Below are positions 40,208 through 47,901 of a DNA stretch of 64,000 bases, in pieces. The position numbers and the translations under genes are program-made. Under the pieces are notes generated by a model, which was not told where the DNA came from, ran no database searches, and saw only the letters and a list, made by a program, of their open reading frames with translations. Source of the stretch: Thermovorax subterraneus (GTDB taxonomy: Bacteria > Bacillota > Thermosediminibacteria > Thermosediminibacterales > Thermosediminibacteraceae); the NCBI GenBank assembly GCA_021608145.1, contig JAKIHM010000003.1, forward strand, positions 83,896 through 147,895. Reading direction: 5' to 3'. The number at the start of each line of letters is the position of its first letter. Position 1 is the first letter of the stretch.

Positions 40208-40217
40208 ATTGCCCCCT

Positions 40218-40310
40218 GGTTACCCAAACTGTTTGAGCAGCTGGGCTATTTATAGTCCGCCCTTTCAGAGAGTGCTCATTCCCAGCAGGCGGTTTTTAAG
40301 CACTCCCTTA
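40218..40310 (-). ncRNA. Pseudoknotted RNA, copy A (probable TnpB omega/re-RNA 3' part)
   Basis: Directly downstream of tnpB on its coding strand. Stem GAGTGCT/AGCACTC (40270-40276 with 40299-40305) encloses CCGCCTGCTGGG. The loop's CCGCC can pair with GGCGG (about 40256-40260), and its GCTGGG with CCCAGC (40240-40245), after the linker ACTATAAATAG. A small hairpin (CTCAA/TTGGG) follows. Copy B at 44.7 kb keeps the same pairings with a different outer stem. Placement after tnpB suggests the guide scaffold; a leader regulating the acetyltransferase is the alternative. Confidence 0.6.
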
Positions 40311-40342
40311 GCCCCTGCCCCAAGAAGCAGGAACTCGCGCCC

Positions 40343-41797
40343 TTACCCGGGTCTCCCCACTTGCCCTGTATGCAATACTCGCTTCAGGACAGAGACGTCT
40401 CTTAAGACTTTCTCAGGGGAGAGTGGCGTTACCACCGCTACTTTGAGAACTCGCCAGAGATTATAGCTTTCGCTATAGGCACTAAGACTTGTTCCATCCA
40501 GAGGTCTTGGTACCCTCCCTGGCTCACTCCCAAGGCTTTGTAATAGTCTTATTGCCTTTTCTATCTCCTTTAGTTGCCTTTTCTTTAGGTGTTTATTATT
40601 GACCGTTTTCTTTACGTGCTCTTTTAATTCCTCCAGTTCGTCAGCATCTAAATCTTTTAGAATTGCCATATATCCTTCGGGAATTTGCTCTTTTAACCCA
40701 AGTCCTCTTCTTGCTATGACATACGCTGCTGCCACGTCCTTGCTTATCATATGCTGCGGGGCATATTTCAGCATCCCTATCACTGATGTGTAGGCGGGAT
40801 TGACCTCTACAATTTGTATGCCCTTCCTCTTTGCTAAAATCTTGATTTTCTCTATGAGCGACCTGTAGCTAAAGCTGTGCCTTATCCTCCTCGATTTCCT
40901 CCCCGAAAAGTCCCCTCTTTTTCCTTTGTCTTTTATGTCTAATCTTTCGATTGCTATCGCTTTCTTCTTTTCTTCTGCCAGCTTTACTATCTCATGGGCA
41001 TACTGCCATCTGTAATATTTCCTCTTGTTTGAATTGCCGTTTGCAAGTTCAGGCATCGGTATCTTGCCGTAACTTGCAAGGTTGCCGTTTTCATCGGTTT
41101 CCGACCACGCTATGTGGTCCGGATATGCGTTGATGTCTATTCCTATGGTCCCATTTTCCTTTGTTATCTCGACTTCCGGGAAGTTTTCTTCAATTGTGAA
41201 GTAAGCATATACCTTGCCGTTTTTTAGTTTTAGCTCGACGGAATAGGCTTCCTGACAGGTGCTTATTGCTTCAAGTAATTCTTCACGGGTTTTTCCTTTT
41301 TTACATCCTGCTTGTATTGTAGGATATACATACTCTCTTTCTCCTACATTTATCCTCAATCTTGTACTGCCGTATTCATCTATCTCGATTCTCGTGTTGA
41401 GGTTCCCTTTCTTGGTCTTATCTCCTCTTGAGTAGAGATTGCCTTTCCTTCTTTCTTGCCATTCTTGCTTCCGCTTTTCATATTCATTCCCATTTATGTG
41501 CCGTTTCTTGAGCTTTTCATATAAATTCCTGCCACCGAAAATAACCTTGCTCGGATTTTCTTCTCTTTCTTTGCATGACTCAAGAATGCTTTTCGCCTTC
41601 ATTATCGCATCATCTACATACCTTGAATTTAAATTGAAAATCCCTTGCAGTTCTCTTTTGAGTTCATTTCTGCTATATCCTTCTAAAAGCCTGTTGTATG
41701 CAAATCTCATACAGGATGACCATCTCCTCATCACATCCGCTACTGCTTGTTCATCTTCCTTGCTTTGAAAACCAAGTTTAGCCTGTATTGTTATCAC
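40343..41797 (-). CDS. tnpB: TnpB RNA-guided nuclease of an IS607-type element
   Basis: A 484-residue TnpB/OrfB. RuvC-like acidic residues are present: D221 (TIGIDINAYP), E284 (AIERLDIKD) and D354 (SKDVAAAYVIARRGLG). The usual CxxC...CxxC zinc ribbon between the last two is missing; the region reads NPAYTSVIGMLKYAPQHMISKD. Residues about 425-484 (VPRPLDGTSLSAYSESYNLW onward) look unlike protein core and probably overlap the 5' part of the guide RNA. The GTG start overlaps the tnpA stop as GTGA. TnpB proteins cleave DNA at sites set by RNA from the element's right end. Confidence 0.9.
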   Translation of the reverse strand: MITIQAKLGFQSKEDEQAVADVMRRWSSCMRFAYNRLLEGYSRNELKRELQGIFNLNSRYVDDAIMKAKSILESCKEREENPSKVIFGGRNLYEKLKKRHINGNEYEKRKQEWQERRKGNLYSRGDKTKKGNLNTRIEIDEYGSTRLRINVGEREYVYPTIQAGCKKGKTREELLEAISTCQEAYSVELKLKNGKVYAYFTIEENFPEVEITKENGTIGIDINAYPDHIAWSETDENGNLASYGKIPMPELANGNSNKRKYYRWQYAHEIVKLAEEKKKAIAIERLDIKDKGKRGDFSGRKSRRIRHSFSYRSLIEKIKILAKRKGIQIVEVNPAYTSVIGMLKYAPQHMISKDVAAAYVIARRGLGLKEQIPEGYMAILKDLDADELEELKEHVKKTVNNKHLKKRQLKEIEKAIRLLQSLGSEPGRVPRPLDGTSLSAYSESYNLWRVLKVAVVTPLSPEKVLRDVSVLKRVLHTGQVGRPG

Positions 41798-42049
41798 GCT
41801 TTATTTTCACCTCTTTGCCCGTAAATCCTGGCTGCAAATGATGTAACTATAGCTATTAAATCCTCTGCTAACTCTTTGTTTACATCTTGTTCATTTTCTT
41901 TCCCATTTAAAACTATAAGTTCTACTCCAAAACTTTCCATTCCCTGTTGGTGTCCTAATTGGAGTTATTAACCCTTCCTTTTCCCAGTTTATCAATGTAC
42001 TTCTGCTGATGTTGTATGTTTCTTTAACTTTTTGTATGCTCAACAACAT
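41794..42049 (-). pseudogene. tnpA: IS607 TnpA serine recombinase, internally deleted
   Basis: The first part from 42049 is the MerR-like DNA-binding domain (LLSIQKVKETYNISRSTLINWEKEGLITPIRTPTGN). The other end, in a different frame from 41940, is the typical TnpA C-terminus (MESFGVELIVLNGKENEQD, then ELAEDLIAIVTSFAARIYGQRGE). The catalytic resolvase domain between them, including the nucleophilic serine, is missing, with the joint at the GGGAATGGAAAG segment. The element cannot move by itself. Confidence 0.85.
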
Positions 42050-42246
42050 CAATAATCACCCAATTAAAGTTATATCATTTTGTATTGTTATTTTTAACTG
42101 TTTTATCCTCCTTCGCCCTTGCTCATGAAGAAATTTTTTACAAATATTGCAATCTTGATGCCGAAAATTGGGACGTTTACCAACCCTATACGACATTACA
42201 TCTTACATTTCCCGGGAAATAGACAAATGCTGTCGCATTTTTTCCT

Positions 42247-43257
42247 TTAACTTACCACAGAAATTTCATAACCGCACTTTGGGCATTTGGCATCGCGGAT
42301 CTTCACCTGTACCATGTAGCCATGCCGCCTTATTACGGCCTCCCCGCACCGGGGGCAGTAAGTGTTGCTGCCGACCTCATCGGCGATGTTACCGGTGTAA
42401 ACGTAATCCAGGTACTTCGAGGCTTTCTCCCTGGCCCTCTTCAGGGTACTGACGGGGGTGGGAGGCAGGTTCAGCTTGTAATTTGGAAAATACCGCGTGA
42501 GGTGAAGCGGAATGTCGCGGCGGATTGAAGAGAGCCAGCAAGCCAGGGCTTCTATTTCTTCATCTCGATCGTTGAGCCCGGGGATTAGCAGGGTGGTTAT
42601 CTCTACGTGACAGGTCTCCTGAGCCCGCTCCACGGTTCGCTTGACCAATGAAAGTCTTCCCGCCGTGAGGTCCCTGTAGAAATCTTCGGTGTAAGCCTTG
42701 ACGTCTATGTTCATGGCATCTACATAGGGAAGCAGTTGCTCAAGAGGCTCCATCTCTATGAACCCGTTGGTGACGAGCACGTTTTTAAGCCCCTCTTTTT
42801 TTGCTAGCCGGGCGCATTCTAATACGTACTCGTACCATATAGAAGGTTCATTGTACGTGTACGCAATGCCGATATTTCCGGGCTGGCTTTTTGCTATTTT
42901 TATAAGCCGTTCGGCCGGGATATACTCCGTTGGAACTTCGGCAACCTGCGCAATCTGCCAGTTTTGGCAGAATTTGCAACGGAAGTTGCATCCGAAGCTG
43001 CCCACCGAAAAGATTAAGCTACCGGGGTAAAAGTGATAGAGGGGCTTTTTTTCTATCGGGTCCATGCCCAAAGAAGATATCCTGCCGTAATTTGTGGAGT
43101 AAAGCACGCCCTTTATATTTTTTCGAACCCTACATGCGCCCGACCTTCCGGGCGAGATTACGCAATGGTGGGGGCAAAGAAGACAGCGGACGAGTTCGCC
43201 TTCCTCTTTTTCGTAAAACATTGCTTCTTTAATTGGCATTTTTCCCGCATCTTGCAA
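42247..43257 (-). CDS. amrS: AmmeMemoRadiSam system radical SAM protein (AmrS)
   Basis: A 336-residue radical SAM enzyme. N-terminal CLLCPHHCVISPGRSGACRVR, the cluster motif C90-x3-C94-x2-C97 (GCNFRCKFCQNW), YTYNEPSIWYEY, and a C-terminal zinc ribbon (CPRCG...CPKCG) fit AmrS/PflA-like proteins. The start is a TTG 7 nt after AGAGGTG. It lies 21 bp after a fused AmrB-AmrA gene. The reaction of the system is unknown. Confidence 0.92.
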   Translation of the reverse strand: MQDAGKMPIKEAMFYEKEEGELVRCLLCPHHCVISPGRSGACRVRKNIKGVLYSTNYGRISSLGMDPIEKKPLYHFYPGSLIFSVGSFGCNFRCKFCQNWQIAQVAEVPTEYIPAERLIKIAKSQPGNIGIAYTYNEPSIWYEYVLECARLAKKEGLKNVLVTNGFIEMEPLEQLLPYVDAMNIDVKAYTEDFYRDLTAGRLSLVKRTVERAQETCHVEITTLLIPGLNDRDEEIEALACWLSSIRRDIPLHLTRYFPNYKLNLPPTPVSTLKRAREKASKYLDYVYTGNIADEVGSNTYCPRCGEAVIRRHGYMVQVKIRDAKCPKCGYEISVVS

Positions 43258-43278
43258 GGATCGACACCTCTTTTCGCC

Positions 43279-44676
43279 TCAATGGTGCCTCTTTACTTCA
43301 AATCTGAAAATTTCATAATCCTCGGCGGGACTTATACCTGCCTTTCTCAAGGCGATTTCCAACTGCTTTTCTACGGTATCCACCCCATCTAGATCCGGTA
43401 GCAAGAGCCCCGTCCTCGCTCCTTTCTTTACTATAACGCCGTACTTTTTTGGGTCCAGCTTATCCGGCGAATCCACGGGTTCCGGCGTTGTGAGGACGTC
43501 CACCGAATAGATGAGTTCGGGAAGTTCTTCTGGTTCAACTGGCGAAAATCTCGGGTCTTCGCATCCCGCGCTTATCGCATTTCGTATTATTTCTTCTGCA
43601 ATGTTCTTCCTAGTCGGCAAAAAAGTTCCTATGCATCCGCGAAGTTGGCCGCGCTTTTTTATCGACACGAAAACCCCTGCTCTCTGCTTAATCATTTCTT
43701 CTGGAAGGTCATCGGGCACATTTAAAATCTTACCCGTCATGACGTAAGTCTCCAGGCTTTGGCGCGCCAGTTTCACGTAAGGGTCTTCGTTTTCCCTCCT
43801 TTTCTTAATCTCTTCGGCCCTCCTTTTTTGTAGTTTCTCCAACCAGCTTTCTGTTTTCCCTTCGGGATAAAATGCGGCCACGCAGTACCCTACTCCGAAG
43901 GGCCCTTCGTAAGAAAGGACTTCGGCTTTTACCTCACGGCCGTCCAGTGTCCCAAGCATTATCCAGATGGACCGGAGGCCGCATTCGCCCGCCCTTTCTA
44001 TGAGGTCCTGGTCCATGTCATATAAGGCATCCAGGTCGAAGCGCTCTAAAATGGAGACCAAATTCTCGTCAAATATCCTGCCATCGGGGTCATATCCCGC
44101 CGGCGCTCCCGGAATTAACCGGTGGGATAAATCGCCGCTTGCTATTACCACAACTTTCTTATCCAGCAATTCAGCCGCCTCTACAACAGCTTTCCCAAAA
44201 GCATAGAGTTCCTCATAAGGAAGCATCCCGAAGGACAAGGGCACCAGCTTAAAGCTCATAGTGTGGCGGGTTATGAAATAAAGGGGCACCATTACTCCGT
44301 GGTCCAGCTTCTTTTTTAAACCATATCTAGAATAATTTATTATACTCGATTTTACTGTGGGAATTTTCTTCTCATTTGCCTTTTTTAATACCTCAGCCTT
44401 TAATTGCTCGTCCGGCACAAACTCAAGCGTCAATTCAGGCACTCCAAATTCTGCAAAATCTCCTTTCAAAGGAAAATCATATACGCAGATTGCATCTTGA
44501 AAGACCGGACCGTGAGGTGAGATTATCACGATAGTATCTGGCTTCAGCCTTACTATTTCTTCTCCTACCCGGTGGGCAGCTTTTACAGAGTTTTTAACTT
44601 TTAACGTCTCCTTTTTGCCCACTTCCTCAATCATTATTGCGGGATGAGGCATCAGGAAACATCCAACTATTCCCAT
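43279..44676 (-). CDS. Fused AmmeMemoRadiSam proteins B (Memo-like) and A (AMMECR1)
   Basis: A 465-residue two-domain protein. Residues 1-265 resemble the class III extradiol dioxygenase/Memo fold: [44 protein letters not shown] supply conserved histidines. Residues 285-465 are AMMECR1: [19 protein letters not shown] and [23 protein letters not shown] charged linker joins them. Human MEMO1 and AMMECR1 are homologues, yet the bacterial role is undefined. Transcribed with amrS; its leader carries pseudoknot RNA copy B. Confidence 0.92.
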   Translation of the reverse strand: MGIVGCFLMPHPAIMIEEVGKKETLKVKNSVKAAHRVGEEIVRLKPDTIVIISPHGPVFQDAICVYDFPLKGDFAEFGVPELTLEFVPDEQLKAEVLKKANEKKIPTVKSSIINYSRYGLKKKLDHGVMVPLYFITRHTMSFKLVPLSFGMLPYEELYAFGKAVVEAAELLDKKVVVIASGDLSHRLIPGAPAGYDPDGRIFDENLVSILERFDLDALYDMDQDLIERAGECGLRSIWIMLGTLDGREVKAEVLSYEGPFGVGYCVAAFYPEGKTESWLEKLQKRRAEEIKKRRENEDPYVKLARQSLETYVMTGKILNVPDDLPEEMIKQRAGVFVSIKKRGQLRGCIGTFLPTRKNIAEEIIRNAISAGCEDPRFSPVEPEELPELIYSVDVLTTPEPVDSPDKLDPKKYGVIVKKGARTGLLLPDLDGVDTVEKQLEIALRKAGISPAEDYEIFRFEVKRHH

Positions 44677-44687
44677 AGAGGCCTCTT

Positions 44688-44768
44688 TACCCGGCGTTCA
44701 AACCGGGGCTGGGTTATTTTTATACCGCCTTTTCCCGCGGGGACCCCAGCAGGCGGATTTTCCCCCGA
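44688..44768 (-). ncRNA. Pseudoknotted RNA, copy B, upstream of the amr operon
   Basis: On the minus strand a CGGGG/CCCCG stem (44738-44742 with 44763-44767) encloses CCGCCTGCTGGG. CCGCC pairs with GGCGG (44725-44729), GCTGGG pairs with CCCAGC (44708-44713) across linker TATAAAAATAA, then a CCCGG/CCGGG hairpin follows. It shares core sequence and pairing with copy A while the outer stem and last hairpin covary. It ends 12 nt before the AmrB start. TATAAT boxes near 44800-44815 could drive it. No tnpB accompanies it. Confidence 0.6.
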
Positions 44769-44949
44769 ATAAATATTTTCATACTTTATATTTATTATAA
44801 TTTATTATACCACTTCCCACAGATGGTATTTCCTCTCATTTTCGCATAAAAATTTCTAAATAAGTTCTATAAATGAATGTATGCAGCAGGATAAACCAAA
44901 AATATGAAGAATATTAGAACAAATACAATTTTTGAGAGGGGGATAATTT

Positions 44950-45207
44950 ATGGATTGCAAGACGATAATGGCAATCCTGGTCGACAACCGGACCCATTCG
45001 GCTCCAAAGGTGCAGGAAATTCTTACAAAATACGGATGCAACATCAAAGTTCGCCTAGGCCTGCACGAAGTTGATGAAAGGCACTGCTCCGACGAGGGGC
45101 TCATAATACTTCAGCTTTGCGGTTCGGAAGAGGATATACAAAATCTAGAAAAGGAACTCAACTCGCTTGAAAGGGTAAAGGCCAGGAGGATAACTTTATC
45201 TTTATAA
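44950..45207 (+). CDS. TM1266-like small ACT/NikR-C-fold regulatory protein
   Basis: An 85-residue protein (TIMAILVDNRTHSAPKVQEILTKYGCNIKVRLGLHEV, then GLIILQLCGSEEDIQNLEKELNSLERVKARRITL) with the beta-alpha-beta pattern of the TM1266 family, often annotated as iron-only hydrogenase system regulators. No hydrogenase genes are in view. RBS GAGAGGGGGA. Single-gene unit on the plus strand. Confidence 0.7.
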   Translation: MDCKTIMAILVDNRTHSAPKVQEILTKYGCNIKVRLGLHEVDERHCSDEGLIILQLCGSEEDIQNLEKELNSLERVKARRITLSL

Positions 45208-45216
45208 GGCAATTTT

Positions 45217-45244
45217 AAAAGGCGCCGTTTTCCGGCGCCTTTTC
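45217..45244. terminator. Bidirectional terminator
   Basis: A perfect stem AAAAGGCGCCG/CGGCGCCTTTT with a 5-nt loop lies between convergent genes. Confidence 0.9.
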
Positions 45245-46337
45245 ACATAGCATTGCTCTTTTTCTTTGTAAGATTCCTCTTTGCGTTTTCCTTTACTCTT
45301 TCTATGTGTTCCTTCGTCACCGGCCGCTCAAAGCTCCTAAATCCCGCCAGTTTAAAGCCGTGCTTTTTGGCAAGCCGCGATATCTCTTCCACCTGCTCCA
45401 CTGTCAAATTTCTGCCGAGAGTAAAGCACTCGTATCGCCGCTCCAGCGCGAGTATCATGGTCTCGGCCATGCAGGCATAGCACGTCTTCGGCTCGAATCC
45501 GAAATTGAAATTGAAGTTCACATCTCCGGGCACTTCCACCACGCCGCCCTCAATGATCAGAACGTCGTCGCGCTTTTCGGCCACTTCTTTGGAAACATCT
45601 CTCGGCCTTGCCACATCGCACACCACCGCGCCGGGCTTTAAGTCTTCAGCTTCGATTACGGTATCCACGCTGCTTGTTACGGTAATCACAACATCCGCCT
45701 TCTTTAAGGCATTTTTTACGTTAGAGGTAATTCGCACCGAAAGCCCTGTTTCGCGCAGGATCTTTTCCGCAATAGCTTCGAGCCTCTGCGTATTTCTTCC
45801 AACCAATGTCAAAAACCGGGCATCCTTCGCCAGAATTTCCGCGCATACTTTCCCGATGGAGCCGGTAGCACCTATTACCACTACCTCGGCATCCCTTATG
45901 TCTTTTCCCATTAGCTCCGCCGCCTTCACGGTCCCCTCAACGGCAGTCGCCACGGTATAGCTGTTTCCCGTTGTGACCGGTATATTAAGGTTCTTAGATA
46001 TGGTAATACCCGCATCCCCTACTACCGAGGTAAATGCCCCCAAGCCTACTATCTTCGCGCCCAATTTCTCTGCGAGTTTTCCTGCTTTTATTATCTTTTT
46101 TATAACGAAATCTTCCGGAAGGGTCATCATCTGCCGGGTAGTAAGAGGGCAGCCTACGAACCAACCCTCCACCTCGTTGTACGGTGATTTTACTCCGGTA
46201 ATGTATGAAACCTTTACCGGCGGAAGGTGCTTAATAATTCCCTCTATGACCTTTTCCGGCCATGACCTCATGAATTTGAATTTTCTCGTCGCATCGTAGG
46301 TATCGATAGGATGGATTATAAATGCGAAACTGTCCAT
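45243..46337 (-). CDS. Acyl-ACP reductase-like (COG5322) dehydrogenase
   Basis: A 364-residue protein strongly resembling cyanobacterial long-chain acyl-ACP reductase (AAR). Shared landmarks are GLGAFTSVV, PVTTGNSYTVA, the NADPH motif VVVIGATGSIGKVCAEIL followed by LTLVGRNTQRLEAI, the catalytic-cysteine loop TCYACMAETMILAL, and FTLGRNLTVEQVEEISRLAKKHGF. AAR makes fatty aldehydes from acyl-ACP. Databases often call such clostridial proteins shikimate/quinate or amino-acid dehydrogenases. ATG 6 nt after GAGGTG. Last gene of a three-gene operon. Confidence 0.8.
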   Translation of the reverse strand: MDSFAFIIHPIDTYDATRKFKFMRSWPEKVIEGIIKHLPPVKVSYITGVKSPYNEVEGWFVGCPLTTRQMMTLPEDFVIKKIIKAGKLAEKLGAKIVGLGAFTSVVGDAGITISKNLNIPVTTGNSYTVATAVEGTVKAAELMGKDIRDAEVVVIGATGSIGKVCAEILAKDARFLTLVGRNTQRLEAIAEKILRETGLSVRITSNVKNALKKADVVITVTSSVDTVIEAEDLKPGAVVCDVARPRDVSKEVAEKRDDVLIIEGGVVEVPGDVNFNFNFGFEPKTCYACMAETMILALERRYECFTLGRNLTVEQVEEISRLAKKHGFKLAGFRSFERPVTKEHIERVKENAKRNLTKKKSNAM

Positions 46338-46349
46338 TTCAAACACCTC

Positions 46350-46366
46350 TTTTTTTTTTTTTTTTT
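46350..46366. repeat. 17-bp poly-A/T tract before the AAR-like gene ribosome site
   Basis: On the minus strand A17 runs from the TAA stop of the upstream gene straight into GAGGTG, filling nearly the whole intergenic gap. Confidence 0.9.
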
Positions 46367-47267
46367 AATTCAATTTCTCTATGCGCGGCAAAAAGCCTAT
46401 TTTTTCTAAAAGCTCCTCGTAATCATTAGGAGTAAGCTCATTATACGGTTTTCCCGCAAGGGAAACAAGGACCGCCTCCATTACGTTGGTGCCAAAAGAC
46501 CTGCCTTCTAGCTCCGGAGTCGTAGTAATGAGCATCTTAACGCCCTTTTCTTTTAGCGTCTCAACGTCTTCGGAGGTCACCGTATTCGTTATTATCACCT
46601 TTCCTTGAAGCTTTTCGGGCATATACCTTTTTATGTAATGGAAATCCCCCGCAATGATATCCGCTTCTTCGAAAAACTTGCTGAATCTGGATTTGTTTAC
46701 TTCCTGTTTTTCCCCGGTAGGATAAAGCATCTCGAATGGCAACCTCGACAGTACCGGCACGAGTATCCTCGCCAAAAAATCTATGACCTTTAGCGAATGG
46801 AGGGGAATGGGTATGCCCAGGGCGAATATTAAATCGCCGTAGGTCATCAATGCACCCGTCTTTTCCAGGGCTTGTGCCATGCCGAACCGATCGGTGGCCG
46901 CGACTAAAAGCACCTTTTTCCCTTTAAAATCAAGGATTTTCTCTTTGTCCAAGTATTCGATGACCTTTCTTTCCAGGGTATTTTTAAGTCCGGAACCGTC
47001 TACCACCGGCGATATCCTGGCACAGGCTGCCAGCTTTGCAGCATCCTTTATAATGTAGCGCTTTTTACCAGCATAAAGGTAAAGATCTATGCCCCCGAGG
47101 CCGAAGGCACTGACCTTTCCATCGTACTCTCTAATGATTTCGGCAGCCTTCTTCTTGTCCCCGTCGGTGCCCACCCGCTCTATGAGAACGTCCTCACCTA
47201 AAATGTTCACCTTTACTTTGTGGTTTCTCTTTGACGAGCCCAGGCTCACGCTCATCACGTGCTTCAT
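46365..47267 (-). CDS. Conserved protein of unknown function, Rossmann-like
   Basis: About 300 residues; I do not recognise a characterised family, though relatives are labelled quinate 5-dehydrogenase. Visible are FGLGGIDLYLYAGKKRYIIKDA, a possible nucleotide-binding turn GKKVLLVAATDRFGMAQAL near residue 120, and IITNTVTSEDVETLKEKGVKMLITTTPELEGRSFGTNVMEA. No membrane segment or signal is clear. Start ATG with GGGAGAG 6 nt before. It sits between the HTH regulator and the AAR-like gene, so it probably takes part in the same process. Confidence 0.7.
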   Translation of the reverse strand: MKHVMSVSLGSSKRNHKVKVNILGEDVLIERVGTDGDKKKAAEIIREYDGKVSAFGLGGIDLYLYAGKKRYIIKDAAKLAACARISPVVDGSGLKNTLERKVIEYLDKEKILDFKGKKVLLVAATDRFGMAQALEKTGALMTYGDLIFALGIPIPLHSLKVIDFLARILVPVLSRLPFEMLYPTGEKQEVNKSRFSKFFEEADIIAGDFHYIKRYMPEKLQGKVIITNTVTSEDVETLKEKGVKMLITTTPELEGRSFGTNVMEAVLVSLAGKPYNELTPNDYEELLEKIGFLPRIEKLN

Positions 47268-47269
47268 TC

Positions 47270-47797
47270 TCATCTCTCCCTTACCTTTTTTATAATTTCC
47301 CTCAGATACTCGGCGTCGACGTAAACATCTTCCTTCATAGGAGACTTCCCTATCTCTATTGCAACCACCTCGTTATCGAGGAGCGCCCTGAAAAGTTTTA
47401 TCCGCTGGTCAGAACCCAGTATAATCACTATGTCGTGCTGTCTTACCTTGTAAATTAGATTCATAATCTCATTTAAGAGCTCTATACCGGTTTTTTTATA
47501 TACGAAATCCCACCTTTCCCTGTCATTCATGAGGAGTATAAAGTCCACTCCTTCTTCTCGCGCTACCTTTTCTATTTCTGCGGTATTTTTAAGCGGAAAG
47601 CCAATCAGGGCTATGGTCTTTCCCTTCCTTACTTCGCCCAAACTTTCTATTCTCGAAATGAAGGACCTGTCAATGCCGAATCTTTTCGCCACCTCAGCCT
47701 GGGACAGTCCTTTTTGCCTTAAAGACAGCATCTCCTCCAGCGCAGCGATTATTTTTGTCATGCTTATCAGTTTGTCTCCTATGCGTATGAGGTCCAT
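47270..47797 (-). CDS. HTH transcriptional regulator of the AAR-like operon
   Basis: A 175-residue protein with an N-terminal XRE-like helix-turn-helix (LSQAEVAKRFGIDRSFISRIESLG, about residues 28-51) followed by an alpha/beta domain (TIALIGFPLKNTAEIEKVAREEGVDFILLMNDRERW, IVIILGSDQRIKLFRALLDNEVVAIEIGKSPM) that may sense a ligand. ATG behind AGGTGAGAGC. First gene of the operon, overlapping or abutting the next, hence likely its own regulator. Confidence 0.8.
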   Translation of the reverse strand: MDLIRIGDKLISMTKIIAALEEMLSLRQKGLSQAEVAKRFGIDRSFISRIESLGEVRKGKTIALIGFPLKNTAEIEKVAREEGVDFILLMNDRERWDFVYKKTGIELLNEIMNLIYKVRQHDIVIILGSDQRIKLFRALLDNEVVAIEIGKSPMKEDVYVDAEYLREIIKKVRER

Positions 47798-47872
47798 GCT
47801 CTCACCTGCTGTGCACAATTTTGTGCTCATTTTTTATTCTACATCATATAAGATGGAAAATCAACAAAAATA

Positions 47873-47901
47873 AAAAAACCCATGTCAGTGCCATGGGTCT
47901 T
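47873..47901 (-). terminator. Terminator overlapping the stop of the HxxEH gene
   Basis: The stem ACCCATG/CATGGGT spans the TGA stop; TTTTTTTATTTTTG follows on the minus strand. Confidence 0.85.

Larger units (their letters stand above)
40222..42220 (-). mobile_element. IS607-type insertion sequence, transposase-defective
   Basis: The element contains, in order on the minus strand, a remnant of a MerR-type/serine-recombinase tnpA, an intact tnpB, and a structured RNA at the right end. IS607 elements make no target duplication, so the ends are approximate: the right end is set near the RNA, the left near a 14-bp palindrome (ATTTCCCGGGAAAT, 42207-42220) after the AmrS stop. It separates the GNAT gene from the amr genes. 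Confidence 0.75.

Noticed and set aside
40222..40310. Treating copy A only as a T-box or known metabolite riboswitch of the acetyltransferase gene
   Set aside because: It lacks T-box and other aptamer signatures I know, and it lies immediately after tnpB, where a guide-RNA scaffold is expected; a new leader class is kept only as the alternative.
45243..47267. Naming the two genes quinate/shikimate 5-dehydrogenases
   Set aside because: The first matches acyl-ACP reductase motifs better, including the cysteine loop; the second shows no shikimate dehydrogenase catalytic Lys-Asp pattern that I can see.
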